NCBI GenBank assembly: GCA_051453625.1
Contig: JBOZIK010000001.1
Location: 46,716,835 to 46,748,485 of the forward strand
DNA: 31,651 bases
From: Welwitschia mirabilis
Taxonomy: Eukaryota > Gnetophyta > Gnetopsida > Welwitschiales
Direction of reading: 5' to 3'
Shown here: piece by piece, positions 21,072 to 31,411 of the stretch
How positions within the stretch are numbered: position 1 is the first letter of the stretch
Layout of the letters: each line of letters starts with the position of its first letter
Made by a program: the position numbers and the translations under genes
The notes under the pieces: generated by a model
The model's input: only the letters and a program-made list of their open reading frames with translations
Database searches by the model: none
What the model was told of the DNA's origin: nothing

Positions 21072-22887
21072 ATTGATTAGTAAGCATAAAGATAGATAAA
21101 AACATCTATTTGTTGATAAAATATATAATTGACATAATGAAAAATACTTCATTAATAATCAAGATTTACATAAAATTTATCCTCATCAATTATGAATTTC
21201 TTTTCTCATAAAAACATTCACAACATAATTGTTATCATTAATTAAAATACTATCTTATTTTGACAAGGCCTTTGAAGAAGAAGAATTCACCATTTAATTA
21301 AAATATTAACATGTTTAATATCTAAGTGGTTAAGGTTTAAAAAATCTGGGGTATGACATCATTCTAGATGACAACAAGGCCTGTTAACAACAAAGATGAA
21401 AGAACAAAACACAGGATTAATTATAACACTACCAATAAAAGAAATTTTCCCTAAAAGAATAATGACGCCAAAAAAACCATAGTTTTAGAAGTTCAAGCAA
21501 TTATTGATAAGAAATTTATTTACAATGAAAATACCAAGGATAATATTATCGAGGCAAAATTTTGATTAGCTATCTAGGAAAATGACCTTCTAATAACTCA
21601 TTCAAAATAACCATTAATTATTCTCAAGCGTCTAAGATTACAACCACATAAAAAATTTATTTTGAACACATCTAATATAGGCTGCTTTAAATTTTTTGTT
21701 AATCATTAAAAAAAGGCATAAAATGACACTACATGAACTCAAGCATAAAGATCTTTCACCTAATATACACATGATTTAACCATCTATGCTATAAAACGTA
21801 CTTGAAATGAAATAGAGGGCAAAATATCACATAGTTGATAGAATTTAATAAACACTTAGAATTTTTCAAAAAGAAGCTAAGAAACCATAATCATCATTAT
21901 TGGCAACAAAACCTTGAATCGAACAATTATATTAATCAATGTTAAATACATCCAATACTACATATTTCTAACATTAACATGCATAGAGTTATTTAAAAAT
22001 ATAAATTGTTGTAGTGACATTCAAGTGTCCATTCTTTCCAACATACAATAATTAAAATAAAAACATATATTTCAATGCCTAGCCTATGTTGTGACCTTCA
22101 TTGCTTTTCAAAGTCCTCTTTTTAAGTATGTCATGTATATATAAGTAGGATGTGAGAATTACATCCATCACAATTCCCAATATGGACCAAGGCAAGGAAT
22201 GATTAGGAAGGGGTCCCATGATTACAAGATAAGGAAAATAGATAAAACTAAAGGCTTCACCAAGACCACATAGTTTGAGTTACTTATCTTAATTTACAGT
22301 TATCAACTTTTACATCTAGTAATCTAGTTGTACCCTACTAAAATGAATATAAAAATCATAAAATTGTGCATGTTTTCTCTTTTTAAATTTGGTAGTCGAT
22401 TTTCATGGCCATGTATAATACCAATAGAGAGATTTATCCTATGAAGTTTGTACAATTGGTTATTCTACCTAGTCTTAATTTTCTTATTTAGCAATATAAT
22501 GGTCATAAGTCCATGGGTAACACACAAGGATTCCATAAGGATGATTTATAATAGGGAAGTAATAGGGTTAGTTCAAGGCTAACATCATATAAGATAAGTA
22601 ATGAGACCATAAGTGATATAAGAACAATAAGCTTAAGACCTAAAAGATATATAGTAATCATATAAGATTTACAAGATAAATTAAAGCATGTAAAACATAA
22701 GTAAAATTTACTAGGACCATATAAGATGTAATAAAGAAACTTAAACCATACAAAATACAAGAAATGGTCCTTGACTATACTTGTCATAAAGCCAAAATCC
22801 AAGAACTCTACTAGCAACTCTAAAGGACTCCAACACTTTTTACAATTGCAAGAAACTCTACTATGCCTTTAATAGATAAAGATTCAT
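21072..22887. other. AT-rich DNA, probably LTR sequence of Ty3 elements
   Basis: It lies downstream of the chromovirus TATA box on the minus strand, so part of it is probably R/U5 of that LTR. On the minus strand TGTCATACCCCAG at 21358-21346 resembles the start of many plant Ty3 LTRs and may mark another element. The minus frame 22503-22817 (104 codons) is hydrophobic, Leu/Tyr-rich and unrelated to any family recognised. Confidence 0.35.
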
Positions 22888-22896
22888 CTATTTATA
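22888..22896 (-). promoter_or_regulatory. TATA box of the chromovirus 3' LTR
   Basis: On the minus strand this reads TATAAATAG, followed by GATTC-rich leader sequence. It lies about 690 bp after the candidate LTR start at 23584. Confidence 0.45.
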
Positions 22897-23584
22897 ACTA
22901 TAGACTAATCGTAAATTTTAAGTTTCTGCAGGTAGTTTAGATTCCCTTATAATCCATCCTTTTCAAGCGTGACCACTAGGTGTAAATAATAATATAAAAA
23001 TTTTATTAATTAAATTTAATTGCTGAAAATAATTAACAAAAGTAAACTTTTACATAAAACTATAATTAGTACTTCGTGAAAAAAATATGATTAAAAGAAA
23101 TCTAAATCATACTTTAGCTGACTTTTAAAAACAGGCCAATAATCTAAATTCAAATTATAAAAATACAAAATATGCACAAGTAATAGTAAACTTCATAATT
23201 GACTTATTCATTTAAATAATTAACTTAAATTTAGTAATTTTAAGTTAACTTTTTAATAATTTTCTTATAATAAACAAGCATGTTTATATTTTTAATAATT
23301 CATTTACTATTATTATTGTTAGTAGTTTTATTATTTTTAGACAATTAACAATTAGACTTATTATTATTAATTAATTCATGGAGATGAAGGGGAAAAAACT
23401 CAAAAAAGTATTCAGTTGATTTAGAATTATTTAATATTTAATTGGGAACAAATAGATTCGATGGAGTTCAAGAATTCTATTTTCATTACTTCCATACGAA
23501 TAAAGAACATTTCCCAATATCTTTTTTGTTATCTAATTAACTTGGAAAGTTTTCTAACTTTGGGAAAAAAAGCTTAACATGACA

Positions 23585-23602
23585 TGTCTCTTCCTCTTAA
23601 GA
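23585..23602 (-). other. Polypurine tract before the chromovirus 3' LTR
   Basis: On the minus strand this reads TTAAGAGGAAGAGACA and is directly followed by TGTCATGTTAAG (start at 23584), a TG-initial LTR candidate. It lies about 200 bp after the last readable pol sequence, as expected for the element. Confidence 0.45.
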
Positions 23603-24169
23603 AGTTTCTCCTAGAAACTTGCTAATAGCTCTAGTTTTTATTATAAGATATTACTCTTTGATTCCCGTGTTACTTCATCTTCTATTTAAGCTAAGCATTA
23701 AGCCTTGTATAACTTAATTGTTTTTCCTTGAGGAACCATTTTCTTTTATCCAATATTTTTATGTGTTACGATTTTATAGTATTTGGAAGAATGATTGTAT
23801 CTTGATACGGAATAATCTTTGTTCCACCAGAAATACATCTCCATAAAAGACATACATCGAATACATTATGTAACATAGATAACTTTGATAGTAAAGCTAA
23901 CTCATAAGCCATAGATCCAATTATCCTGATTTTCTAATATGATCATATATATCTTAAGGCTAATTTACCTTTTTTACCAAACTAAAAGATGCCTTTGAAT
24001 GAGAAACACTTGATAAATACATAATCTCTTTTTTGGTGTTCTACTTGTCTTTTATGTCAATTGGCAAATTTGACATGTCTATCTTTGAGTGCCTATAATA
24101 TTTTTCTGAATTGTTTGATATTTTCTTCTAACTACTGAGTAGATAAAACCCTCAACAATCTTTTATCTA

Positions 24170-24734
24170 CTACACTAAGCCAAGACATTAGTGTTCTACA
24201 TACTTTCCCATTTAAAGCTTCAAGAAGTACACATCCAATTGATTCTTGATAACTGTTGTTATAGGTAAACTTCACTAATGACAAATGATCTATCCAAGAA
24301 CCTCTAAAGTCTAAAATAACTAACCTTAATAAGTCTTGTATTATATGGTTTAATCTTTTAATTTGATAAGTTGTCTAAGGATGAAATTCTATACTTAAGT
24401 TCAGCTTTCTACCCATTTCTTTGTGAGAAGCTATCTAAAATGTGGAAGTAAATTTATTGTCTTTATTTGGAATTATTACTTTTGAAACTCCATGAGACCT
24501 AATAACATTTTTGACATACTTTCTTATACTTGTTTTAGCCCTATCAATTATTTTGATTAGGTAAAAATGTGCACTCTTAGTTAAAAGATCCACTATTACC
24601 AATATATAATTGTATCTTTCTTTAGTTCTAGGTAACCTTGTAATAAAGTCCATGTCTACCATTTCCCATTTCCACCCTGGAATATTATGGAGGTATAGAA
24701 GTCCTATTGAATACTTATGCTCTAACTTCACCAA
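24170..24734 (-). pseudogene. Chromovirus integrase core
   Basis: An open frame of 99 codons (24734-24435) contains WKWEMVDMDFITRLPRTKER, VIVDLLTKSAHF and VKNVIRSHGVSKVIIPNKDN. The first catalytic Asp (MDFI) is present. In the second motif the usual Asp lies in a degraded context (IPNKDNKFTS), with Asn at the expected position. After a stop the core continues as DLLRLVILDFRGSWIDHLSL and FTYNNSYQESI down to about 24210. The protein integrates element cDNA into chromatin in intact relatives. Confidence 0.9.
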
Positions 24735-25079
24735 CTAATAGATCATACACTTAGCTATGTAATAAGCTATCTTTAATTCTATTCCTTATTACTAATGATA
24801 TAACTTAATGTTTTTAGACAACTTATTAACTCTAGAATGAATTGCATATTTAGTTGTATAGAATTCATTAAAGTTCATTTGTTTGATCTTCCTCTCATCA
24901 GGCATCACGATCTTCTCTAAATAGTACACTAAACCATCCTTTGAGATGGTAAATTATTCTACTTTAGTTTCTCTAACTTTTCTACATAAGGAACAATTTT
25001 GTTATGCCTCTTAGATGATTTATTATAAGTCACCATCCACTCTTAAGGTGTAGAGAAATCACCTTCTTTTGCTTAAAGC

Positions 25080-25375
25080 ATCAGCCACTACATTTGCCTT
25101 TCCTGGGTGATAATTTACCACTATATTATAAACTTGTAGAAGTTTAACATATTGTCTATGTCTAAGATTCAAATTAGGCTATGTGTGAACATACTCTAGG
25201 CTCTTGTAATTCATCCAAATTTCTATTTATTCATCATAAAGATAATGCCTCCAAATTTTCAATGCATGAATAACTACTATTAGTTTTAATTCATGAATAG
25301 GGTAATTGCTCTCATGATTCTTCAATGGCCTAGATGCATAGGCTATAACTCTACCTTGACATTAAAACTGCTTTC
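25080..25375 (-). pseudogene. Chromovirus RNase H domain
   Basis: The frame is readable throughout with only two stops (after HYLYDE and after EYVHT). The [28 protein letters not shown] and KANVVADA blocks are the standard Ty3 RNase H signatures. The Asp that normally starts the TDHKSL motif is Asn here (MNYKSL), which would remove a catalytic residue. Confidence 0.88.
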
Positions 25376-26544
25376 AATCCTTTTCTTAAGGCATTCATAT
25401 AAACTGTGTAAGGCTTTCTTAGTTTTAGTATTCTCAAAATAAGAGCTGATATAGGAATTGACTTTAACATTTGAAATCTTTATCATATCATCTTGTCCAT
25501 TCAAATTTACTTATTCTTTTTTAACAAGGAAGTTAAAGAAGTAGCCACTCTAGAAACATTCTTAATAAATCTCTTATAATATCTTGTAAGACCAAGGGAA
25601 CTCCTCACTTCTAATATTGTTTTTGATTTAGGCCACTCTGCAATAGCATCCACACTAATTTCTTCTTCTAAAATCACATGACCTAGAAATTTAACCTTAG
25701 ATAACTAAATATTACATCTAATAGGACTAGCATAAAAATGATTTCTCCACAGTGTACCTAATACTATCCTCAAATGCTGCTCATGTTCTTCTTTAGTTGA
25801 AGAATATACTAACACATCATCAATAACGACTGCCACAAGATCATCTAAATACATTCTAAAAATATCATTCATTACTACCATAGATGATGGTATCTATGGT
25901 AGAGCATTAATAAGGTCAAAAGAAACCACTTTGAATTTGTAATGTCCATACCTAATTATAAAGAAGATTCTAAGTTGATGGTATATATACTTAAGATCAA
26001 TATTAGAAAAGATTTTAGTATACTTGAGCTAGTCAAAAAAAATCCTTTATTTTAAGTAAAGAATAGCTATCATAGTAAAGAACCAGTGCACCCAATGGTG
26101 ATTTACTCAATCTAATTAAAACCTCATCTAATAAGTCTTCAATTTTGTGAATTTTATAAAAGACATCCTATAAGATGCTTTAGAGATTAGCTCGTTAGTA
26201 GCTTTAAGAGATATTTCAAAATCTTCTTCTCTACTTGGTGGATCACTTTGTAGAACTTCAGAAAATAAATTTTTATATTCCTTCATGACTGATATTTCTT
26301 AAATATTTGATTGAGATTAGAGGGAAGTAAAAATTCAATTATTCCAAAATATTTCCTTTTCTTCACTTCTTTCATCATTTATTTCATGCTTATCAACCTC
26401 TCCATAATAGGGCTAGATGTTATGAATAGTCAAATCCTCTCACTGCTTGCTCTTAACACTATGAACCTTCTAGAAAAGTAGTCTATTTTAGCTTTATTAT
26501 CTTATAACTAATTCATATCTAAAATAACATTAACCATTCTAGTT

Positions 26545-26549
26545 ATATT
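26545..26549. repeat. Predicted 5-bp target duplication (ATATT on plus) beside the copia LTR
   Basis: These five bases adjoin the TG end of the copia LTR. The matching copy should lie beyond the right edge, next to the element's 5' LTR, so it cannot be checked here. Confidence 0.4.
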
Positions 26550-26962
26550 TGATAGGATCGAGAACCTTAGATGGGGTTGAATAGGTTCTTTTAAATAATT
26601 AACCAAAATCATGATATAATAGAATCTTGCTCAAAATGACTTGCTAATAAAATCATGCATATAAAGAAAAACTAAAAGTATTCAAAGTAATGAAACTAAC
26701 AGAAAGCATAAAATACCAAATAGATGCACACAAGATTTTATAGTGGTTCAGGAAACCTCCTATTCCACTCTCGATGATCCCCAAGCTTGATATGGATCTT
26801 TATTAACTCTTCCAGGTGTTACAGGTTCACCTGTAACCTTTACAAATGGACTTTTGTAGGTTAAGTTGTATCCTTTCCAATCGAACTTTTGCAGGCTTAG
26901 TCTCAACCTTCAGAGGAGTACAAATGACAAGATCCAATAGTGAATATCATAAGATTTCAGTC

Positions 26963-27039
26963 CTTTTATCAGAAGTTAAAAAGATTTTTTAGTAATCTCT
27001 CTTTTAGCTATTTATATTGGAAGGCTTTTAGGGTTTATT
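26963..27039. repeat. 77-bp gap-flank duplicate, left copy, inside the copia LTR
   Basis: This is identical to 27140-27216 across the 100-N gap 27040-27139. The same overlap length occurs at the 20.9-kb gap. It also makes the open frame 26940-27224 an artefact. Confidence 0.9.
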
Positions 27040-27139
27040 NNNNNNNNNNNNNNNNNNNNNNNNNNNNNNNNNNNNNNNNNNNNNNNNNNNNNNNNNNNNN
27101 NNNNNNNNNNNNNNNNNNNNNNNNNNNNNNNNNNNNNNN

Positions 27140-27216
27140 CTTTTATCAGAAGTTAAAAAGATTTTTTAGTAATCTCTCTTTTAGCTATTTATATTGGAAG
27201 GCTTTTAGGGTTTATT
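27140..27216. repeat. 77-bp gap-flank duplicate, right copy, inside the copia LTR
   Basis: This is identical to 26963-27039. The LTR TATA box therefore appears twice (27007-27017 and 27184-27194), although the solo LTR has only one. Confidence 0.9.
27184..27194 (-). promoter_or_regulatory. TATA box of the copia 3' LTR
   Basis: On the minus strand this reads ATATAAATAGC, in the same place as TATAAATAG in the solo LTR (11292-11300). A second apparent copy at 27007-27017 comes from the duplicated gap flank. Confidence 0.6.
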
Positions 27217-27945
27217 TCATTTGAAAATGCACTTCCAACAGCTATAAATGTCTAGAAAATGGCTATCTAATGGATCCATAACAGATATAAAATGGATAGA
27301 AAATTTTAGTTCCATTCTGACTGGTCGACTTCTCAAAAGTCTAGTTGATCCTGTCTAGTGCCATAACTTACATAGGTTGCTCGAGTAAAGTTTTCGATCA
27401 CCCCAGTTTCTTATGGCTCCATGTCCGATCGACCCTTAAGCATTCGGTTAACCCCTATCTAGTCACTCATAATTATGTCTGGTCACCTGCTAGTCTTGAT
27501 AAAAGATCATTCCAATTTCCTGCATAAGGTCTGGTTGATCCCTTCAGGTGTTCGGTCGCCCCCATGATGATCGACTTAGGGATACCAGCTACACAGTGCT
27601 TAGATTCGGTTGACCTCTTCAAAGGTCCAGTTGACTCCTTAACAATCAGTTTAGGAGTACTATTCTCAGGTTCATACATCTGGTAGATTCCATTATAGGT
27701 CTAGTCAACCCCTCTGAATTTTATTCATTTTTGAGAGTCTACTCCAAGTGTGGTTAACTCCTTGAAAGTTTGGTCAACCCGTCAAGAGGGTAAATGAGCT
27801 TGACAGGTTTTTAGTGATTAGAATTCAACATTCATGACTTCAACATCTAACCTGCAAATGATTAACATCTTCTGCATAAGATACATAAAATTTGCTATAT
27901 AGAGAACATTAGTTTGACATCAATTGGCAAAACATAATCTAATAA

Positions 27946-27958
27946 TCTCCCCCTTTGA
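27946..27958 (-). other. Polypurine tract next to the copia 3' LTR
   Basis: On the minus strand TCAAAGGGGGAGA directly precedes the LTR. This is the primer for plus-strand cDNA synthesis in this element type and fixes the LTR boundary at 27945. Confidence 0.8.
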
Positions 27959-28290
27959 CATTAATAGTAAACAATACTTAGTTGTAAAGATATTTGAAAC
28001 TGAGAAAACTTTCCCTCATCAAATTCCTATTATTCTTTACAAAATATTTAAACCTTTTGAAATTAATTGAAGATATTCTAATAAGTTAAATTTTTTGTTA
28101 AAATAAAAACAATTTTAAGGTGTACATTTGGAGAGTTAAGAACACAATATTTATGAAAAGCACAATGTGATCATATAAATCATTTAACATATTTATCATC
28201 GATAATTTTACAGTTCATTTCCAATATGGGATAACAACGTTTGAATCTATGGGAAAATAACATTTGAAACTTTAATATTCATAATTGAAA

Positions 28291-28344
28291 AATGTTAAGC
28301 TCATATGAATTGCATAAAATGTTAAGCTCATATGGATTGCACCA
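28291..28344. repeat. 27-bp tandem duplication
   Basis: AATGTTAAGCTCATATGAAT at 28291 is followed 27 bp later by AATGTTAAGCTCATATGGAT, differing by one base over 20. Confidence 0.8.
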
Positions 28345-28433
28345 AAATATTTGAGATACCAATTTAAAACATAAAAATTAAGTGCATTTTAATTCTATTA
28401 AACATAAGAATTTCAAAGAGATATACAACTAAT

Positions 28434-28448
28434 TCTTCCCCTTTTGAC
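28434..28448 (-). other. Second polypurine-like tract in the copia internal region
   Basis: On the minus strand TGTCAAAAGGGGAAGAA closely resembles the LTR-adjacent tract. Both are preceded by a similar GACATTAA context, and they lie about 490 bp apart. Confidence 0.55.
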
Positions 28449-28719
28449 ATTAATGTCAAAGAAGAGAACAAAAGCATATAAGCACAAACATAAGTAAATA
28501 ATCAATATGAAATGATAGAAACAGATAATACAATTTCTATTCGGCAAAGAAACTTCCGTTTTGCATTGTCATCTTTTGCTGAAGGGCCTATACAACTAAG
28601 ATGATCCCAGTGACAGGCTTTTATTCTAATCAACCAACCACATCCAGTTGACTGAATTAAGAATCCTATTGATCATCCTGCAATTAGCTATAAGATGGAA
28701 AGATAACCCCTAGTTCATT

Positions 28720-29340
28720 TCTGAGACAAAGAAAAGTATCAAAATTTAGGGGTTTAATAAAAAGATCTACCAGCTAGTGGTCTGTACTTACAAATTTGAT
28801 AGAGATGTGTTCTTTTTCTACTTGATCTCTTAGGAAATGATGCCTTAGCTTAATATGTTTGGTTCTTGAGTGCTGAACAGGAATTTTGGATATGTTTATA
28901 GCACTGGTGTTATCATAAAAGATAGGGACTTATTCAAAACTAACACCGAAATCCTTTAGCATTTCTTTCATCCACAAAAAATGAGTATAAAAAGTGCCTG
29001 ATGTAATATATTCTACTTATGTAGTTGAAAGAGAGATGGAGTTTTGTTTCTTACTTACCCATCCTACTAAACATGAACCTAATAAAAAACAATTTCCACT
29101 TGTGATTTTTTTATCATCTTTACATCTAGCCCAATTCACATCACTAAAGCCTATAAGCGCGAAATATGTCTCTGTAGGATACCATAAACTATAATCACAT
29201 GTGTCTTTTACATACCTGATTATTCTTTTTACTGCTTGTAGATGTGATCCTTTTAGTTGAGATTGATACCTTGCACATACTCCAACATTAAATATAATAT
29301 TTGGTCTACTTGCATTCAAATATAATAAACTATCAATCAT
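28720..29340 (-). pseudogene. Copia RNase H domain
   Basis: The frame 29340-29017 reads MIDSLLYLNASRPNIIF, then SHLQAVKRIIRYVKDT, then FSDVNWARCKDDKKITSGNC, GSCLVGWVSKKQNSISLST. The Asp in FSDVNW is the first catalytic residue. It continues past stops to YDNTSAINISKIPVQHSRTK and HHFLRDQVEKEHISIKF near 28790, ending with VDLFIKPL. This is the standard RNase H of SIRE/Maximus-like copia elements. Stops sit before VEYI, before VPI and before LVDLF. Confidence 0.92.
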
Positions 29341-29867
29341 ACTTCTATAAATTAAAGTTTTTGATCCACTGATTTGCCATTTTCATCCAAACTCACTTTA
29401 CATGATGTAGACATAGGAGTGTCAGTTGTTTTTGCATTTTCCAATTTAAAATGTTTGACTAAATCTCTTGCATATTTTTATTGAGAAATAAATATCCCAT
29501 CTTTAAATTGCCTGATCTATAGTCCAAAAAATATTTTTACTTCATCAAGCATACTCATTTCAAAATGAGTTGTCATAATAGTTGTAAATTCTTTTGACAA
29601 CTTTTCATTTGAGGCAGTGAAAATGATATCATCTACATAAATCTATATAATAATGAAATCCTTTTTTAAGTTCTTTACAAATAAGGTTTTGTCTACAGTT
29701 TCACAATATATCCATTTTCATTTAAAAAGATGGCTAGCTTCTCATATCAAGCTCTTGGAGCTTATTTTAATTCATACAAAGCTTTCTTAAGCCTATATAC
29801 ATGATTAGTTTTATGAGGATCAATAAAACCTTATGGTTCCTTTAGATAGACTTCTTCTTTTAAATTA
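29341..29867 (-). pseudogene. Copia reverse transcriptase, partial
   Basis: The catalytic motif IYVDDIIF is readable at about 29645-29625, with a TAG stop immediately before it. The region continues with readable but broken RT sequence down to the RNase H. The N-terminal part lies in or beyond the 229-N gap (29868-30096). Confidence 0.85.
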
Positions 29868-30096
29868 NNNNNNNNNNNNNNNNNNNNNNNNNNNNNNNNN
29901 NNNNNNNNNNNNNNNNNNNNNNNNNNNNNNNNNNNNNNNNNNNNNNNNNNNNNNNNNNNNNNNNNNNNNNNNNNNNNNNNNNNNNNNNNNNNNNNNNNNN
30001 NNNNNNNNNNNNNNNNNNNNNNNNNNNNNNNNNNNNNNNNNNNNNNNNNNNNNNNNNNNNNNNNNNNNNNNNNNNNNNNNNNNNNNNNNNNNNNNN
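29868..30096. other. 229-N assembly gap inside the copia RT
   Basis: It is flanked by RT-side sequence on the left and linker sequence on the right. The N-terminal half of RT should lie here. Confidence 0.9.
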
Positions 30097-30292
30097 TATT
30101 TTTATCTTTTGATCGTTCTACAAGATTTTAAACATTATTCCTCTTAAACTGTTGAAGCTTAATTTGCATTGCCATCATTCATTCCTCATGAATTTTAGCT
30201 TCTTCAAATTTCTTGGATTTTATTTTTGAAACATAACAAATGTGAGCACACAAATTCTTCATAGAACCTCTTGTCTTTATTTTTAAATCAAC
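30097..30292 (-). pseudogene. Copia integrase-RT linker, degraded
   Basis: This lies between the integrase C-terminus and RT, where a variable acidic linker is normal. No conserved motif could be read with confidence. Confidence 0.45.
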
Positions 30293-31095
30293 TTATTCAA
30301 TAATAGATTTCAAAGGATGATCTTTTAATAATTTGGGCTTTTTCAGTGTGCCTTCATTTGATGGAACTTCATTATTTTTAGTAGTTACTTCATTAGTCAT
30401 GGGGATGTTTGTAGTTATGACTTCCTCTTCATCTGTGTACTTTGGTATTGTGTCAATCTCATCAATTTGCATATTTATTGACTCTTCTACCATTAAACTT
30501 CTCTTGTTGAAAACACGATAGGCTCTACTTCTAGCTGAGTAACCTAAAAAGATAGCTTCATCAGCTTTAGACTCAAATTTACTCAAATTTTATCTATCTT
30601 TTAGTACATAGCATTTACTTTTGAAGACTTTAGAATATGAAATATTAGGTTGTCTTCCTTTCCATAACTCTTATGGCATTTTATCAGTACCAGACCTAAG
30701 ATATACTCTGTTAATAATGTAGCATGTTGTGTTAACTACCTTAGCCCAAAGAGATTTAGGGACCTCCTTATTGTTTAACATGATTCATGCCATTTCTTGG
30801 AGGACTCTGTTATTTCTTTCAGCTATACCATTTTGTTGTGGTGTCTTTAGGGCTGAAAATTGATGATTAATTCCATTATCAATGTAATATTTCTCAAATT
30901 CATCACCATGATTACTTCTTGTTTTCTTTATGATATACCCTTTTTCATTTTGAATCTTTTTGCATATCTCAACCCAATGTTTGTAAGCTTCAGACTTAAT
31001 TGTCAAGAAGGCTACCCAAGTATATCTAGAGAAGTCGTCAACCATAGTGAGAAAATAACATTTTCCACCTAGACTTCAAGTTTAAGCGGGACCTA
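30293..31095 (-). pseudogene. Copia integrase, core to C-terminal domain
   Basis: The core frame 31045-30785 gives VDDFSRYTWVAFLTIKSEAY, RSNHGDEFEKYY and KTPQQNGIAERNNRVLQEMA. The first Asp and the final Glu of the catalytic triad are visible, but the middle Asp is Asn (RSNHG). It continues as VPKSLWAKVVNTTCYIINRV and ELWKGRQPNISY, then, in the frame 30586-30293, SKADEAIFLGYSARSRAYRV and the VEESI motif typical of SIRE/Maximus types. Stops break the reading near 30670 and 30590. Confidence 0.92.
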
Positions 31096-31411
31096 NNNNN
31101 NNNNNNNNNNNNNNNNNNNNNNNNNNNNNNNNNNNNNNNNNNNNNNNNNNNNNNNNNNNNNNNNNNNNNNNNNNNNNNNNNNNNNNNNNNNNNNNNNNNN
31201 NNNNNNNNNNNNNNNNNNNNNNNNNNNNNNNNNNNNNNNNNNNNNNNNNNNNNNNNNNNNNNNNNNNNNNNNNNNNNNNNNNNNNNNNNNNNNNNNNNNN
31301 NNNNNNNNNNNNNNNNNNNNNNNNNNNNNNNNNNNNNNNNNNNNNNNNNNNNNNNNNNNNNNNNNNNNNNNNNNNNNNNNNNNNNNNNNNNNNNNNNNNN
31401 NNNNNNNNNNN
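31096..31411. other. 316-N assembly gap inside the copia integrase
   Basis: The reading frame listed across it is all unknown residues. The N-terminal zinc-binding part of integrase should lie here. Confidence 0.9.

Larger units (their letters stand above)
23800..26544 (-). pseudogene. Chromovirus (Del/Tekay-like Ty3/gypsy) pol, decayed, 5'-truncated by a nested insertion
   Basis: The full domain order is visible on the minus strand. Protease tail: NVILDMN at about 26528-26508. RT: a degenerate first half, then VIDDVLVYSSTKEEHEQHL at about 25830-25775 with both catalytic Asp present. RT connection: DAIAEWPKSKTILEVRSSLG at about 25655. RNase [12 protein letters not shown] at about 25365, then [11 protein letters not shown] and NYHPGKANVVADA at about 25085. 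Integrase: the frame 24734-24435. C-terminal tail: RDYVFIKCF, FGKKGKLALRYI and SMLHNVFDVCLLW between 24020 and 23850. Many stops and shifts make it non-functional. At 26544 it is cut off by the copia LTR, so its gag and 5' LTR should lie beyond the right edge. Confidence 0.92.
26550..27945 (-). mobile_element. 3' LTR of a SIRE/Maximus-like copia element
   Basis: It starts on the minus strand after a polypurine tract at 27945 (TTATTAG, the terminal TG being altered) and ends ATCCTATCA at 26550. It contains a GTCGACC-type array (27320-27790), a TATA box, and the same R/U5 blocks as the solo LTR at 10659-11958. The listed length includes a 100-N gap and a duplicated 77-bp flank. Corrected, it is about 1219 bp, close to the 1300-bp solo copy. 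Frames 27345-27527 and 27473-27679 are chance readings of the array. Confidence 0.88.
27959..28719 (-). mobile_element. Copia element 3' internal region, non-coding
   Basis: This stretch lies between the end of RNase H and the polypurine tract. It has no readable env-like frame. It includes a second purine tract (28434-28448) and a 27-bp tandem pair (28291-28344). Confidence 0.6.

Noticed and set aside
22503-22817. 104-codon minus-strand frame rich in Leu, Tyr and Ile
   Set aside because: The composition follows the AT-rich DNA, no motif was found, and it sits just downstream of the chromovirus LTR TATA box, where non-coding LTR sequence is expected.
26940-27224. 94-codon frame across the 100-N gap with the same peptide at both ends
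   Set aside because: The repeated peptide is the 77-bp gap-flank duplicate read twice; it is an assembly artefact inside an LTR.
27345-27679. Two overlapping short frames on opposite strands in the copia LTR
   Set aside because: They read through the GTCGACC-type motif array, which is non-coding U3; the motif repeats alone keep them open.
29833-30147. Frame made mostly of unknown residues
   Set aside because: It spans an N gap and is antisense to the copia reverse transcriptase.
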